This document shows positions 1 to 7,064 of a DNA stretch of 24,658 nt, in pieces. Below the pieces are notes generated by a model. It saw only the letters and a program-made list of their open reading frames with translations. It searched no databases and was not told where the DNA came from. Positions within the stretch are counted from its first letter, which is position 1. The number at the start of each line of letters is the position of its first letter. Source of the DNA: a virus; IMG/VR virus record IMGVR_UViG_3300005525_000795, positions 1 through 24,658 of that record. One strand, given 5' to 3'. A program made the translations under genes and the position numbers.

Positions 1-1
1 G

Positions 2-457
2 GGGGTGGTGTGGCCCGCGCACCCGCGCCGGGCAGCCAAAGAGCCAGCCGTCAGCGAGGAAGTCAGCCGGAATATCAACGCCCTGTTTGACTGCTGGTGT
101 GTGCATCTTTGCATTAGCCGTGGCTTCGTGTTAGACTTGGACGAGAGCAAGATGCCGGAGTCAAGCCGCGAGGCGTGCAGACGCACAATCTGGTGCGCAC
201 TGCTGGAGATGGGGTGTGAGGAAGTGAAAATCGCGGGCACTTTCCGCGTCTACCGGAACGAGATCAGGAACACGGCGTATCACTTCAGGCACGGTACGCG
301 CTGGTGGCAATACAATAACCAAGGGAGGCAAGGATGCTCAAAGAACTCATCGGTGGACTTGACCGATCAACCGGCACTAGCGAGGCCGAAAGCCTCTACA
401 ACAAGCAGATCGCGCTCGAATCCAGGTACGCGGGCCGTGGGTTTGCCGATGCGATAG
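2..457 (+). CDS. 3' part of an unrecognised gene, truncated at the left edge
   Basis: The frame is open from the left edge to a TAG at 455-457, so the true start may lie outside the window. A GTG at 5 is the first possible start inside it. The readable part is rich in Cys and Trp (for example the stretch INALFDCWCVHLC near residue 25, and RWWQYNN near residue 100) and has GC-rich third codon positions up to about position 330, as expected for a real gene. The last 41 codons overlap the start of the RNA polymerase gene, and their low-complexity Ser/Arg/Pro composition looks like a forced by-product of that overlap. I recognise no family. By position it would be the last gene of the region before the polymerase, but no function can be given. 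Confidence 0.5.
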   Translation, partial: GVVWPAHPRRAAKEPAVSEEVSRNINALFDCWCVHLCISRGFVLDLDESKMPESSREACRRTIWCALLEMGCEEVKIAGTFRVYRNEIRNTAYHFRHGTRWWQYNNQGRQGCSKNSSVDLTDQPALARPKASTTSRSRSNPGTRAVGLPMR

Positions 458-2916
458 CCGAAGCGCAGGAGAACATCAGGAAGGGCAAGGGCGGTCGTCT
501 GCGGCCTGCCGAACGGATGATCGCCCTGTGGTTCGGTGAGATGGAATCGGTCGTGCGTCAGGCGGTGAAGATCGCCAAGTCCGACCCCGACAAAGTATCG
601 GCCCACTACGCGCCGGGCCTTGCGCTGGTCGTGGGCACAAGCCCGAAGATCGCCACGGCCACGGCGATGATGACCATGATCTCGCGGGTGATGCGAGACC
701 CTAGCGGGTCGTCCTATACATCGTGTGCGACCGAGATTGGCAACCTGCTACAAGCCGAGGCCGAGGTGATCGCCATGCGGAAACTGCTACGACAGCGGAC
801 AAAGCGTTGCCGCGAGGCGGGCGACTTGGCCGGGATCAGGCGGGCATCGCGGACGCGGAAGAAGGTCAACGAGTTTGGCGACAGGCACCTAATTCACAAG
901 GCCGCTGCGAACATGACCGCCGCCGAGGGGATGATCCTAGAGACGCGGGGGAAGATCGAGCGCACCCGCGCCGGGGCGTGGCTGATCGAACTGGTCAAAC
1001 AGACCTGCATCATCGTCAAGCAGGACAAAACCGAGGTTGACGCTTTCCGGGTCGCCAAGGAGCCGGGGGTAAAGAAGCGCAGGCTGGTCCTCTACGCCCA
1101 CCCCGACATGCTTGCCCACTTGGACAAGGGGATCAAGGCCCGCGCCGCTATCCGGCCCCGGTGCCCGATCATGGTCGTCCAGCCCCCATCGTGGGCCGAC
1201 ACCCAAGCGGGTGGGTATCTGGTGATCCGCAAGGGGATCGTCGCCAACGCCGGGCCTATGCACAAGGCTGAACTTGCGCGCCACGACATGAGCCGGACGT
1301 TTAGGGGCATCGACGCGATGAACCGGCCCGCGTACCGAATGTGTGGCCCGATTCTGGACACCTTCAAGCATCTGTGGTGTGATGAGCAATCCTGCCCGGT
1401 TCTCCCAGCGCAAGAAGACCCGATCGCCCCGACGTTCCCGCACGCGGACATTGTTCCGAAGGACAAATACTACCGCTGGAAGCGTTCGGAGGAAGGGGCA
1501 ACGTGGCTGAAAAGCGTCGAGGGTTCGCGGTGGCGGATGCTCTGGCGTGGGCACATCTCCAAGGTGCGGGAACTGAAGGCAGACCGCAAGGGGATGGTGA
1601 TGCTGATGAGCGCGGCGAAGGACGCGGGCACCTCGGCGTTCTGGATACCAAACCGCCTCCAATGCCAAGGTCGCCAGCAACCCATGACCCAGCACTTGAA
1701 CGGCCACGCAACCGACTTGGCCGAGGCGATGCTGTTGTTCGACCGACCGGTTGAGCCGGGTGAGGACGGGCGGGAGTTCATGGCCCTGCAACTGGCAAAC
1801 GCCTGGGGCCTAGACGGGTGGGATAAACGCCCCTTGGCCCAGCGGGTCCGGTTCGTCGATGAACACCGGCAGATGATCGAGGCCGTGGCGCGCGACCCGC
1901 TGAAGAACCGCGAGTGGATGATGGGGGACAAGAAAACGCGGTGGCAGTTCCTAGCCGCGTGCATGGCGTGGCATGACCCGGAGATGGCCCGGCACGCGCC
2001 ATCGTCGGTTGATTGCTCGTGCAACGGCCTACAGCACAGCGCGGCTATGTCGCGGGACGAGAATCTTGGGCGGCTGGTGAACCTTATGGACACCGGCAGG
2101 CGAGAGAACGTACACGGCGACGCGGCTGCGTTGCTGCTGAAAAGGGTGCAGGCCGACGCGGCGAGGGGCGACAAGTGGGGCACGCAGATGGTCGGCCATG
2201 TAGACAGCAACCTGTGTAAGCAGCCGGTGATGACCGAAACCTATGGCGTTACCCACCGTGGCCGGACGGAGCAGTTCGCGGCCAAACTGGAGGATCGCGG
2301 ATGGACCTCGCCCAGCGGCGGGCCTTCGCCAGAGGCGTACTGGGCCAGTTCGTACCTTGCCAAGATGATGCCCGACGTGATGAATGACCTTGGGCGTTCG
2401 GCGAGGGAGATGATGCTTTGGCAGCAGGAGAGCGTCAAGCGAATCATCCGGCAAACGAACCAGCCAATCGGGTGGCTCACGCCGATCATCGGCTTCCCGG
2501 TGGTGATCGAGAAAATTCAGGAGAAAACCCGGCAGATTCGCACCTGCGAGCATCGGCTTTCGATGTTCGTCCCGGTCGAGGACATGGTGATCGACTGCGA
2601 CGCGACGGTTACGGCGATTGCGGCGATGCACACCCACTCTCTCGACGGCACCCACAATATGCTCAACGCGATGGAGTGTGCCCGGCGCGACATCGACTAC
2701 CGATCAAAGCACGACCAGTTTACGACCCACTCGGGCCGGATGCGGGAGGCAAAAAAGATATTTGCCGAGCAGTTTGTCGAACTGCACAAGTCCGACCTGC
2801 GGCTCGACCTCGCAAACCAGTGGACCGAGCGGTACAAGGTGGACCTGCCACCCCTGCCGGAGCGGGGGACGCTTGACCTGAACGCCGTACTAACAAGTCC
2901 CTACTTTGCCAGTTAG
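334..2916 (+). CDS. T7-like single-subunit DNA-directed RNA polymerase, divergent
   Basis: This 860-residue protein should transcribe the phage late genes; T7 RNA polymerase has 883 residues. The start is set by a GGGAGG ribosome site at 323-328, and the N-terminal helix region (KQIALE near residue 25) aligns with T7 EQLALE. Palm motif A is DCSCNGLQH with catalytic D560 (T7 D537). Motif B is CKQPVMTETYG with K629 and Y637 (T7 K631, Y639). The HSLDGTH motif contains H768 (T7 H784). Motif C is KHDQF with D794 (T7 D812). WLTPIIGFPV at 714-723 precedes the promoter-specificity loop region, and the end YFAS resembles the T7 C-terminal foot FAFA. Oddities: the finger motif DxRGRxY reads QCQGRQQ (443-449), the T7 R627 position is S625, and the residue after D560 is Cys rather than Gly. 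Neither other frame restores the motif, so this is not a sequencing frameshift. The position directly before virion genes is phiKMV-like. The identity is certain; full activity is inferred. Confidence 0.96.
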   Translation: MLKELIGGLDRSTGTSEAESLYNKQIALESRYAGRGFADAIAEAQENIRKGKGGRLRPAERMIALWFGEMESVVRQAVKIAKSDPDKVSAHYAPGLALVVGTSPKIATATAMMTMISRVMRDPSGSSYTSCATEIGNLLQAEAEVIAMRKLLRQRTKRCREAGDLAGIRRASRTRKKVNEFGDRHLIHKAAANMTAAEGMILETRGKIERTRAGAWLIELVKQTCIIVKQDKTEVDAFRVAKEPGVKKRRLVLYAHPDMLAHLDKGIKARAAIRPRCPIMVVQPPSWADTQAGGYLVIRKGIVANAGPMHKAELARHDMSRTFRGIDAMNRPAYRMCGPILDTFKHLWCDEQSCPVLPAQEDPIAPTFPHADIVPKDKYYRWKRSEEGATWLKSVEGSRWRMLWRGHISKVRELKADRKGMVMLMSAAKDAGTSAFWIPNRLQCQGRQQPMTQHLNGHATDLAEAMLLFDRPVEPGEDGREFMALQLANAWGLDGWDKRPLAQRVRFVDEHRQMIEAVARDPLKNREWMMGDKKTRWQFLAACMAWHDPEMARHAPSSVDCSCNGLQHSAAMSRDENLGRLVNLMDTGRRENVHGDAAALLLKRVQADAARGDKWGTQMVGHVDSNLCKQPVMTETYGVTHRGRTEQFAAKLEDRGWTSPSGGPSPEAYWASSYLAKMMPDVMNDLGRSAREMMLWQQESVKRIIRQTNQPIGWLTPIIGFPVVIEKIQEKTRQIRTCEHRLSMFVPVEDMVIDCDATVTAIAAMHTHSLDGTHNMLNAMECARRDIDYRSKHDQFTTHSGRMREAKKIFAEQFVELHKSDLRLDLANQWTERYKVDLPPLPERGTLDLNAVLTSPYFAS

Positions 2917-2928
2917 GAAGGAACTGTC

Positions 2929-3126
2929 ATGGAAGAGCCGTTTGACTTTTTCTCGAAGCACAAGCCACTTGCGAGCATCACCCGCCACGAGGACAAAAAA
3001 GGCAAGCCTACGGGTAAATACGTACTGCACCTATTCCGACCGGGGCTTTCCGGATCGACCGTTCTTACGCGAGGGCAAATGACTGGGCTTGCCGACATCA
3101 TCTTGCACATGACCAAAGAGGACTGA
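2929..3126 (+). CDS. small hypothetical protein (65 aa)
   Basis: The ATG at 2929 follows the polymerase stop codon by 12 bases, with a purine-rich ribosome site AGGAAGGA around 2915-2922, so it is probably co-transcribed with the polymerase. The product is compact and charged, with no signal peptide or membrane segment. Its middle (HEDKKGKPTGKYVLHLFRPG) alternates polar and hydrophobic residues like beta strands, and it ends in an amphipathic helix-like stretch (LADIILHMTKED). I recognise no family. Small proteins of this kind next to phage polymerases are sometimes polymerase or host regulators, but nothing in the sequence shows that here. Confidence 0.7.
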   Translation: MEEPFDFFSKHKPLASITRHEDKKGKPTGKYVLHLFRPGLSGSTVLTRGQMTGLADIILHMTKED

Positions 3127-3136
3127 TCTTTACCAG

Positions 3137-3183
3137 TTTTCAATGTTTTCTGAAAGTTCAGAAACTACTGAAAGTGTTGAAAA
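3137..3183 (+). promoter_or_regulatory. AT-rich dyad-symmetric spacer, candidate operator or promoter region
   Basis: The gap between two small genes is strikingly AT-rich for this GC-rich genome and full of symmetry. An inner perfect inverted repeat has arms TTTCTGAA (3147-3154) and TTCAGAAA (3157-3164). Outer arms are TTTTCAA (3137-3143) and TTGAAAA (3177-3183). The octamer CTGAAAGT occurs twice (3150-3157 and 3168-3175). No U-run follows the hairpin, so a terminator is unlikely. An operator, a promoter or an RNA processing site are the alternatives. No convincing host -35/-10 pair was found. Confidence 0.4.
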
Positions 3184-3220
3184 TGTGGCAATGGCAGTTC
3201 TGGCGAGGGGATGAGATCGC

Positions 3221-3709
3221 ATGACCGCTTCACTATTGCGGTTGTACGGTGAATATCCGTACATCCATATCTGCGCCATGACACCAGGTACCCCGTACTC
3301 CCGCGCCGTCGCCCAGTGGATAGGCGAAAAGCCTACCCACTGCTGGCCGGTCGTTGGCGGCATTCATTTCCACATCTTGTTTCCGGTAAATGTTTGGGCT
3401 GCCGCCGCTATGCTACCAGAAACCGGCTGGGTGCGTGTGAAGGTCCACCCCCAGCGAATGATGACCGCCGTTTCGCTTTGTTATCGGTCCTTGGATACCA
3501 TGCGGCACAGCCCAAAGGCTTCGGCACGGTGGTACAAAAAAGACCCTAGACCGGGGCGTAGGCCGGATGATTGCGTGGCCCTGTGCCTTCGCGTGCTGGC
3601 CCACGTAGGGGTTCACCTGCCCCGCCCGATTGTTACACCAGGAGACGTTCTCAATGCCCTTGCCAAGCACCCTCGCGCCGCTGGTCAAGCCGCCAAACCC
3701 GCTGATTGA
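3221..3709 (+). CDS. 162-aa protein, possible permuted NlpC/P60-like (papain-like) fold
   Basis: The ATG at 3221 follows a GAGGGG ribosome site at 3205-3210. The N-terminal half contains a His-rich strand-like segment (PVVGGIHFHILFPV near residues 43-56). The C-terminal part has a conserved-looking helix start PDDCVALCLRVL (about 114-125) followed by GVHLPRP and TPGDVLNAL. A His strand before a Cys at the start of a helix is the order expected in permuted NlpC/P60 or LRAT-type proteins, and small phage proteins with a DCV-type helix followed by a TPxDL-like end are common. That assignment is my inference from pattern only. The alternative is a structural protein without enzyme activity. The last 56 bases overlap the next gene in another frame, and the C-terminal tail (AAGQAAKPAD) looks disordered. 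Confidence 0.6.
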   Translation: MTASLLRLYGEYPYIHICAMTPGTPYSRAVAQWIGEKPTHCWPVVGGIHFHILFPVNVWAAAAMLPETGWVRVKVHPQRMMTAVSLCYRSLDTMRHSPKASARWYKKDPRPGRRPDDCVALCLRVLAHVGVHLPRPIVTPGDVLNALAKHPRAAGQAAKPAD

Positions 3710-3899
3710 GGCGTGGCGCAAGGCCGGGGTAGACAAGTCGGTGGCTGAGAAGATCGTCCGGGCTACCCAAGGTGTCATCGCCAACCCCGAACTGCCTATC
3801 GGCGCGGATCAGGCTGGCCGCGATGCGTACTTCCTCGCCCTTGGCGGTTATCACATGCTGCGCGATCTGTTCGAATACGCCACGGCCAACAAAGAATGA
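3654..3899 (+). CDS. small hypothetical protein upstream of the portal (81 aa)
   Basis: The ATG at 3654 is chosen because an AGGAGA ribosome site lies at 3640-3645 with good spacing; the TTG at 3630 upstream has no such site. The protein begins with a Pro-rich segment and then appears all-helical (EAWRKAGVDKSVAEKIVRA, then GRDAYFLALGGYHMLRDLFEY). There is no membrane segment. It overlaps the preceding gene by 56 bases and the portal start by 4 bases (ATGA), so it is translationally coupled to the portal. T7-like phages often carry a short gene of unknown role here. No family is recognised. Confidence 0.75.
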   Translation: MPLPSTLAPLVKPPNPLIEAWRKAGVDKSVAEKIVRATQGVIANPELPIGADQAGRDAYFLALGGYHMLRDLFEYATANKE

Positions 3900-5545
3900 C
3901 AAACTACACCCAGCCCGACCCCCTCAAATCGGGGGACGTTCGGAGGGCCTACGACGACCTTGTTCCCACGCGGCGGATGCACAACAACTTCGCCGAGAGC
4001 GTCGCCCGCGAGGTTGACCCACGCGCGTTCCCGCCCGAGATTACGAGCGACGGCGATACGTTCCTGCAACCCGCACAGTGGGAGGGTTCGCTTGGAGATC
4101 AGGCGTTCGTCGGTCGGTACGTCGCCAACGCCTTCCCCGCCACGGGCGAGCCTTGGCTTGATCTAGACATTGACGACAGGCGCGAGCAGAACGCGGACCC
4201 GCAGGTGGTACAGTACGTGCGGGCCTTGGTTCGTAACTACGGAACAACGATCAACAACCGCCTCTACTCGGCCAACACCAAGGGCCTTGATTCGGGCGGG
4301 TTCCAGCGTCGGATGCACGCCGTAGCCAAGCAGTTGAGCATTGTCGGCGGCTGCATCGTGCGAGGGCTTCCCGGCCTTCGAGTCGAGGTTATTGACCGCC
4401 GCCGCTACGTCGTCCACCGCAATCAAGCGGGCGACGTTGAGCAGATCATCACCACCCACCGGATCGACCCCCTGCGCCTGCCCGCCGATCGGATGGCGAA
4501 GATTCAACTCCCAGAAAAGTGGATGGAGAAGAAGATCGAAGATCGGCGAGTGGTGGTCTACACCTCGCAGACACAGGTGATGGAGGGAGATGACAAGGGA
4601 AAGTTCAAGTTGGTTGAGGAATGCAACGGTAACACTATCTTCGAGCAGACTACGCCGGTTGCAACGATGTGGAACCCCTGCTGGTCGCTCACGCAGGACC
4701 AGATGGGCGAGGTCGGGGCAATGGGGCAATACCTCACGCTGCTGCAAGAACTGGCCTTTGTCCAAGACGTTATCCGCAAACTGACGGCCCTGAACACCGA
4801 TGTTGCTGTCGGCATCGACAACAACATGCCGCTGTCCCCCCGCCAGTTGTTCGGCGGCGAGTGGGGCCGGACGATCCGTGGCGTGAACGTAACGCCCGAC
4901 GGTCGGATCGGGAACATCGGCGTTCTCGAACTGGACAAGTCAGCCGCGCTCCGCGAGGCGTACCAGTATTACCAGACGCTTCGGCAGACGGCGTTCCAGG
5001 TGTTCGGCATCGGATCGTCGATCGCGCCCCAGAAGGAGCGCGTTACCGCCGAGCAGATCAACTTGATCCGGTCGGATATCTCCGAGCGTTCGTACTCGCT
5101 GCTGATCGCCAGTTACGACTCACTTATGCAGCCAATGGCGCAGTGGGCCTATTGGCAGGCGGTCAAGGACGGGATCATTGAACTGCCAGAGGAAGGCACG
5201 CCCGAGGCCGAGTTGCTTTCCAAGACGATTATCCCCCGCGTTCTGACCGGATCGGCTACTATTGCAAGCCAGCGTCGGGTAGAAAAAATCTACAGTCTGT
5301 ATCAGGCCGCACAAGTCATCCCCAAATCTGCCGAAGTTCTCAACCACAGCATCATCTTCCAGCAGATCGCCACAGATATCGGCCTTGGGCAGATTCCCGG
5401 CTCTGTTTACACGGAAGCCCAGATGCAGGCCAAAGAGCAGCAGGCGATCCAGATGCAGACCAACGCACAGGCCCAACTCGCGGGTGTCAACGCTGCGGCG
5501 CAGGCCCAGCAGTCAATCATGGAACAGCAAGGCACAGGAGGCTAA
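3896..5545 (+). CDS. portal (head-tail connector) protein, T7 gp8-like
   Basis: The 549-residue product forms the dodecameric ring at the capsid vertex through which DNA is packaged and ejected. T7 gp8 has 536 residues. Matches visible by eye include the N-terminal PTRRMHNNFAESVAREVDP segment, a helical core, and the connector hallmark ERVTAEQINLIRSDISERSYSLL, which aligns with the ERVTAEE segment of T7-like connectors. The C-terminus is a Gln/Ala-rich helical tail (from about residue 505) typical of connector proteins. The ATG overlaps the upstream stop as ATGA, so the start is well fixed. An AGGAGG ribosome site for the scaffold gene lies within its last codons at 5536-5541. Placement before the scaffold and capsid genes is the standard order. 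Confidence 0.95.
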   Translation: MTNYTQPDPLKSGDVRRAYDDLVPTRRMHNNFAESVAREVDPRAFPPEITSDGDTFLQPAQWEGSLGDQAFVGRYVANAFPATGEPWLDLDIDDRREQNADPQVVQYVRALVRNYGTTINNRLYSANTKGLDSGGFQRRMHAVAKQLSIVGGCIVRGLPGLRVEVIDRRRYVVHRNQAGDVEQIITTHRIDPLRLPADRMAKIQLPEKWMEKKIEDRRVVVYTSQTQVMEGDDKGKFKLVEECNGNTIFEQTTPVATMWNPCWSLTQDQMGEVGAMGQYLTLLQELAFVQDVIRKLTALNTDVAVGIDNNMPLSPRQLFGGEWGRTIRGVNVTPDGRIGNIGVLELDKSAALREAYQYYQTLRQTAFQVFGIGSSIAPQKERVTAEQINLIRSDISERSYSLLIASYDSLMQPMAQWAYWQAVKDGIIELPEEGTPEAELLSKTIIPRVLTGSATIASQRRVEKIYSLYQAAQVIPKSAEVLNHSIIFQQIATDIGLGQIPGSVYTEAQMQAKEQQAIQMQTNAQAQLAGVNAAAQAQQSIMEQQGTGG

Positions 5546-5551
5546 CAGAAG

Positions 5552-6454
5552 ATGGCAGATGAAGTTCCCAATCCGACGACCACCCCAACGCCCACGCCCC
5601 CGGTTTCGACACCGCCCGCAGGCGGCACGCCCGCAACGCCGCCGCCCAAGCCGGAGCCGTTGGCGGGCAAGTTCTCGCCCGATGCCAAGGGCATTGCCGA
5701 CTTCTCCGCTTCGTTGACCGCTATCGCCGAGAAACGCGGCCTTGGCAAGATCAACCTCGGCACGCTGACCGAGGATCAGGCCCGCGCGATGGTTCCTATC
5801 TACAACCAGTTCGCTGGCGACCTGAGTAAGCCGCTCAACCCGATCACGCCCGATGCGCCGGTGCAGGCCGCGCCGCCGGTGGTGTTTTCGATGAAGGAGG
5901 CGATCGAGAAAGTTGGCATCGAATCCCTGAGCAAGTCTTTTGCGGCGATTGAGATGGGTAAAGACCCTGAGAAGGCCGATGCCGAAGCCTTCGCGTCGGT
6001 GTTCAAGAATGTTAGCAATGAGGAGTGGGGGACGCAGGGCCTCAAACTCGTCTACATGGGCAACAAGTACGAGCGCGCACAAGCACAGACCGCCGCCCGC
6101 GCAGCAGCCGGTAGCAAGGCCGCAGAGATCGAGGCGTTCGGCAAGACTATCCCCGGCTGGGAGCAGCGGTTCAACGGCGCAGACCCAGCCCAAATCGGCC
6201 CGGCGTTTGCCGAGGCGGAACTTGCGTATCTCCGCAAGAGCGCGGGCATCCCGAGCGTCATTGCAGCCGGTGGCAACAGCGGTAACGTCGCGTCCGGGGT
6301 GCAGCCGTTTACAACCGGCATTGAAATCATCAACTCACAGCGAGAGGTCGAGAAGCGGCTTGGACCGGGCAAGGCCATGTTGGACCCGTCGTACAAGGCA
6401 CGATTCCACGCCACACCAGCAAAAGTCAAGGCCGAAGCCCAGCGTCCCCACTAA
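5552..6454 (+). CDS. capsid assembly scaffolding protein, T7 gp9-like
   Basis: The 300-residue product should guide capsid assembly and leave before maturation. It lies between portal and capsid, as T7 gene 9 does (gp9 has 307 residues). The first 40 residues are a low-complexity Pro/Thr segment (TTTPTPTPPVSTPP and PATPPPKPEP), a disordered N-terminus usual for scaffolds. The middle is helical and charged. The C-terminal part (INSQREVEKRLGPGKAMLDPSYKARFHATP) has the form of the helix-turn-helix region by which scaffolds bind the shell. The start has an AGGAGG site ten bases upstream, inside the portal gene. The assignment rests mainly on gene order, composition and this C-terminal pattern. 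Confidence 0.88.
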   Translation: MADEVPNPTTTPTPTPPVSTPPAGGTPATPPPKPEPLAGKFSPDAKGIADFSASLTAIAEKRGLGKINLGTLTEDQARAMVPIYNQFAGDLSKPLNPITPDAPVQAAPPVVFSMKEAIEKVGIESLSKSFAAIEMGKDPEKADAEAFASVFKNVSNEEWGTQGLKLVYMGNKYERAQAQTAARAAAGSKAAEIEAFGKTIPGWEQRFNGADPAQIGPAFAEAELAYLRKSAGIPSVIAAGGNSGNVASGVQPFTTGIEIINSQREVEKRLGPGKAMLDPSYKARFHATPAKVKAEAQRPH

Positions 6455-6475
6455 ATCAGAACCCAAGGAGTTTTC

Positions 6476-6865
6476 ATGCTTACAGCGCACGACCTGTTCA
6501 AGATCAGCCACCAGACAAACGCCGAGATTGTGTTCTACGGCGACGGCACAAGGGACAAGGAGTTCTACGTTGTCGGCTTTGCACGCGACAAGTCATCCCT
6601 GAAACAACTCAAAGAGTTCAAGGGCCAGACCCGCGACGAGGTGATGCAGAAGTCTCACGAATGGCTGCGCGACGAGTTCAAGGTCGAGGTCCACGCCCTC
6701 AACGACGTGGAGAAGTTGGAGAAAGAGGTCGCTGAACTCCGGTCGCAGGTAGCGGCCCTTGCCGCCCCGGCAGCCGTCAAGGAGTCTGCCGACGCGCCCA
6801 CCGTGAGTACGGTCGCGGCTTCACCGCCGACAGTCTCAGAGAAGAAGTCAAAACAAACAAACTGA
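6476..6865 (+). CDS. hypothetical protein with coiled coil between scaffold and capsid (129 aa)
   Basis: The ATG at 6476 has a clear AAGGAG site at 6465-6470. Residues 1-60 are mixed alpha/beta (EIVFYGDGTRDKEFYVVGFARD), residues about 75-97 form a heptad-like coiled coil (DVEKLEKEVAELRSQVAAL), and the rest is a disordered Ala/Thr/Ser/Lys tail. There is no signal peptide or membrane segment. T7 has no gene at this position, because gene 9 is followed directly by gene 10. The gene ends just before a strong terminator hairpin, so it is the last cistron of its transcription unit. A role in head assembly is plausible from its position only. Confidence 0.8.
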   Translation: MLTAHDLFKISHQTNAEIVFYGDGTRDKEFYVVGFARDKSSLKQLKEFKGQTRDEVMQKSHEWLRDEFKVEVHALNDVEKLEKEVAELRSQVAALAAPAAVKESADAPTVSTVAASPPTVSEKKSKQTN

Positions 6866-6875
6866 TTGAACGCTC

Positions 6876-6908
6876 CCGGCTCGCCCAACGGCGGGCCGGT
6901 TGTTTACG
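6876..6908 (+). terminator. intrinsic terminator before the capsid gene
   Basis: A perfect ten-pair stem with one G-U pair is formed by CCGGCTCGCC (6876-6885) and GGCGGGCCGG (6890-6899) around a CAAC loop. It is followed at once by the T-rich run TTGTTTA (6900-6906). It starts 10 bases after the stop of the 129-aa gene and lies about 155 bases before the capsid start. By its form it is a factor-independent terminator. Whether the phage polymerase stops there fully or only in part cannot be told. Confidence 0.75.
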
Positions 6909-6969
6909 CCAGCGGTTCCGGCTTCGGCCCGACACCAAAGGCGTTCGCCAACGTCGAGCCATGAGGCAA

Positions 6970-7037
6970 ACCGGCCACCCTCGCAAGAGGCCCGGTAAGC
7001 GCGTGATCCCTTGAACGAGGCGTGTTGTTAGCAACAC
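6970..7037 (+). promoter_or_regulatory. structured 5' leader of the capsid gene
   Basis: Two further hairpins lie between the terminator and the capsid start. The first (6970-6996) has outer arms ACCGG/CCGGT and an inner CCTC/GAGG stem closed by a GCAA (GNRA) tetraloop. The second (7022-7037) has arms GTGTTG and CAACAC around TTAG. The capsid ribosome site AAGGAAA (7051-7057) stays free. These could be 5' stabilising hairpins, an RNase III site or part of a promoter region. Function is inferred. Confidence 0.45.
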
Positions 7038-7064
7038 CCCCACCAACTTCAAGGAAACACACCC

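Noticed and set aside
6961-7014. A 17-codon, very basic reading frame (MRQTGHPRKRPGKRVIP) in the capsid leader
   Set aside because: No ribosome site precedes it and it overlaps the leader hairpin. Such a short frame is expected by chance.
7045-7064. The AAGGAA-CACACC element shared by the leaders of the capsid and 176-aa genes as a phage promoter
   Set aside because: It covers only the ribosome site and spacer, occurs twice, and is too short and too close to the start codon to be a promoter.
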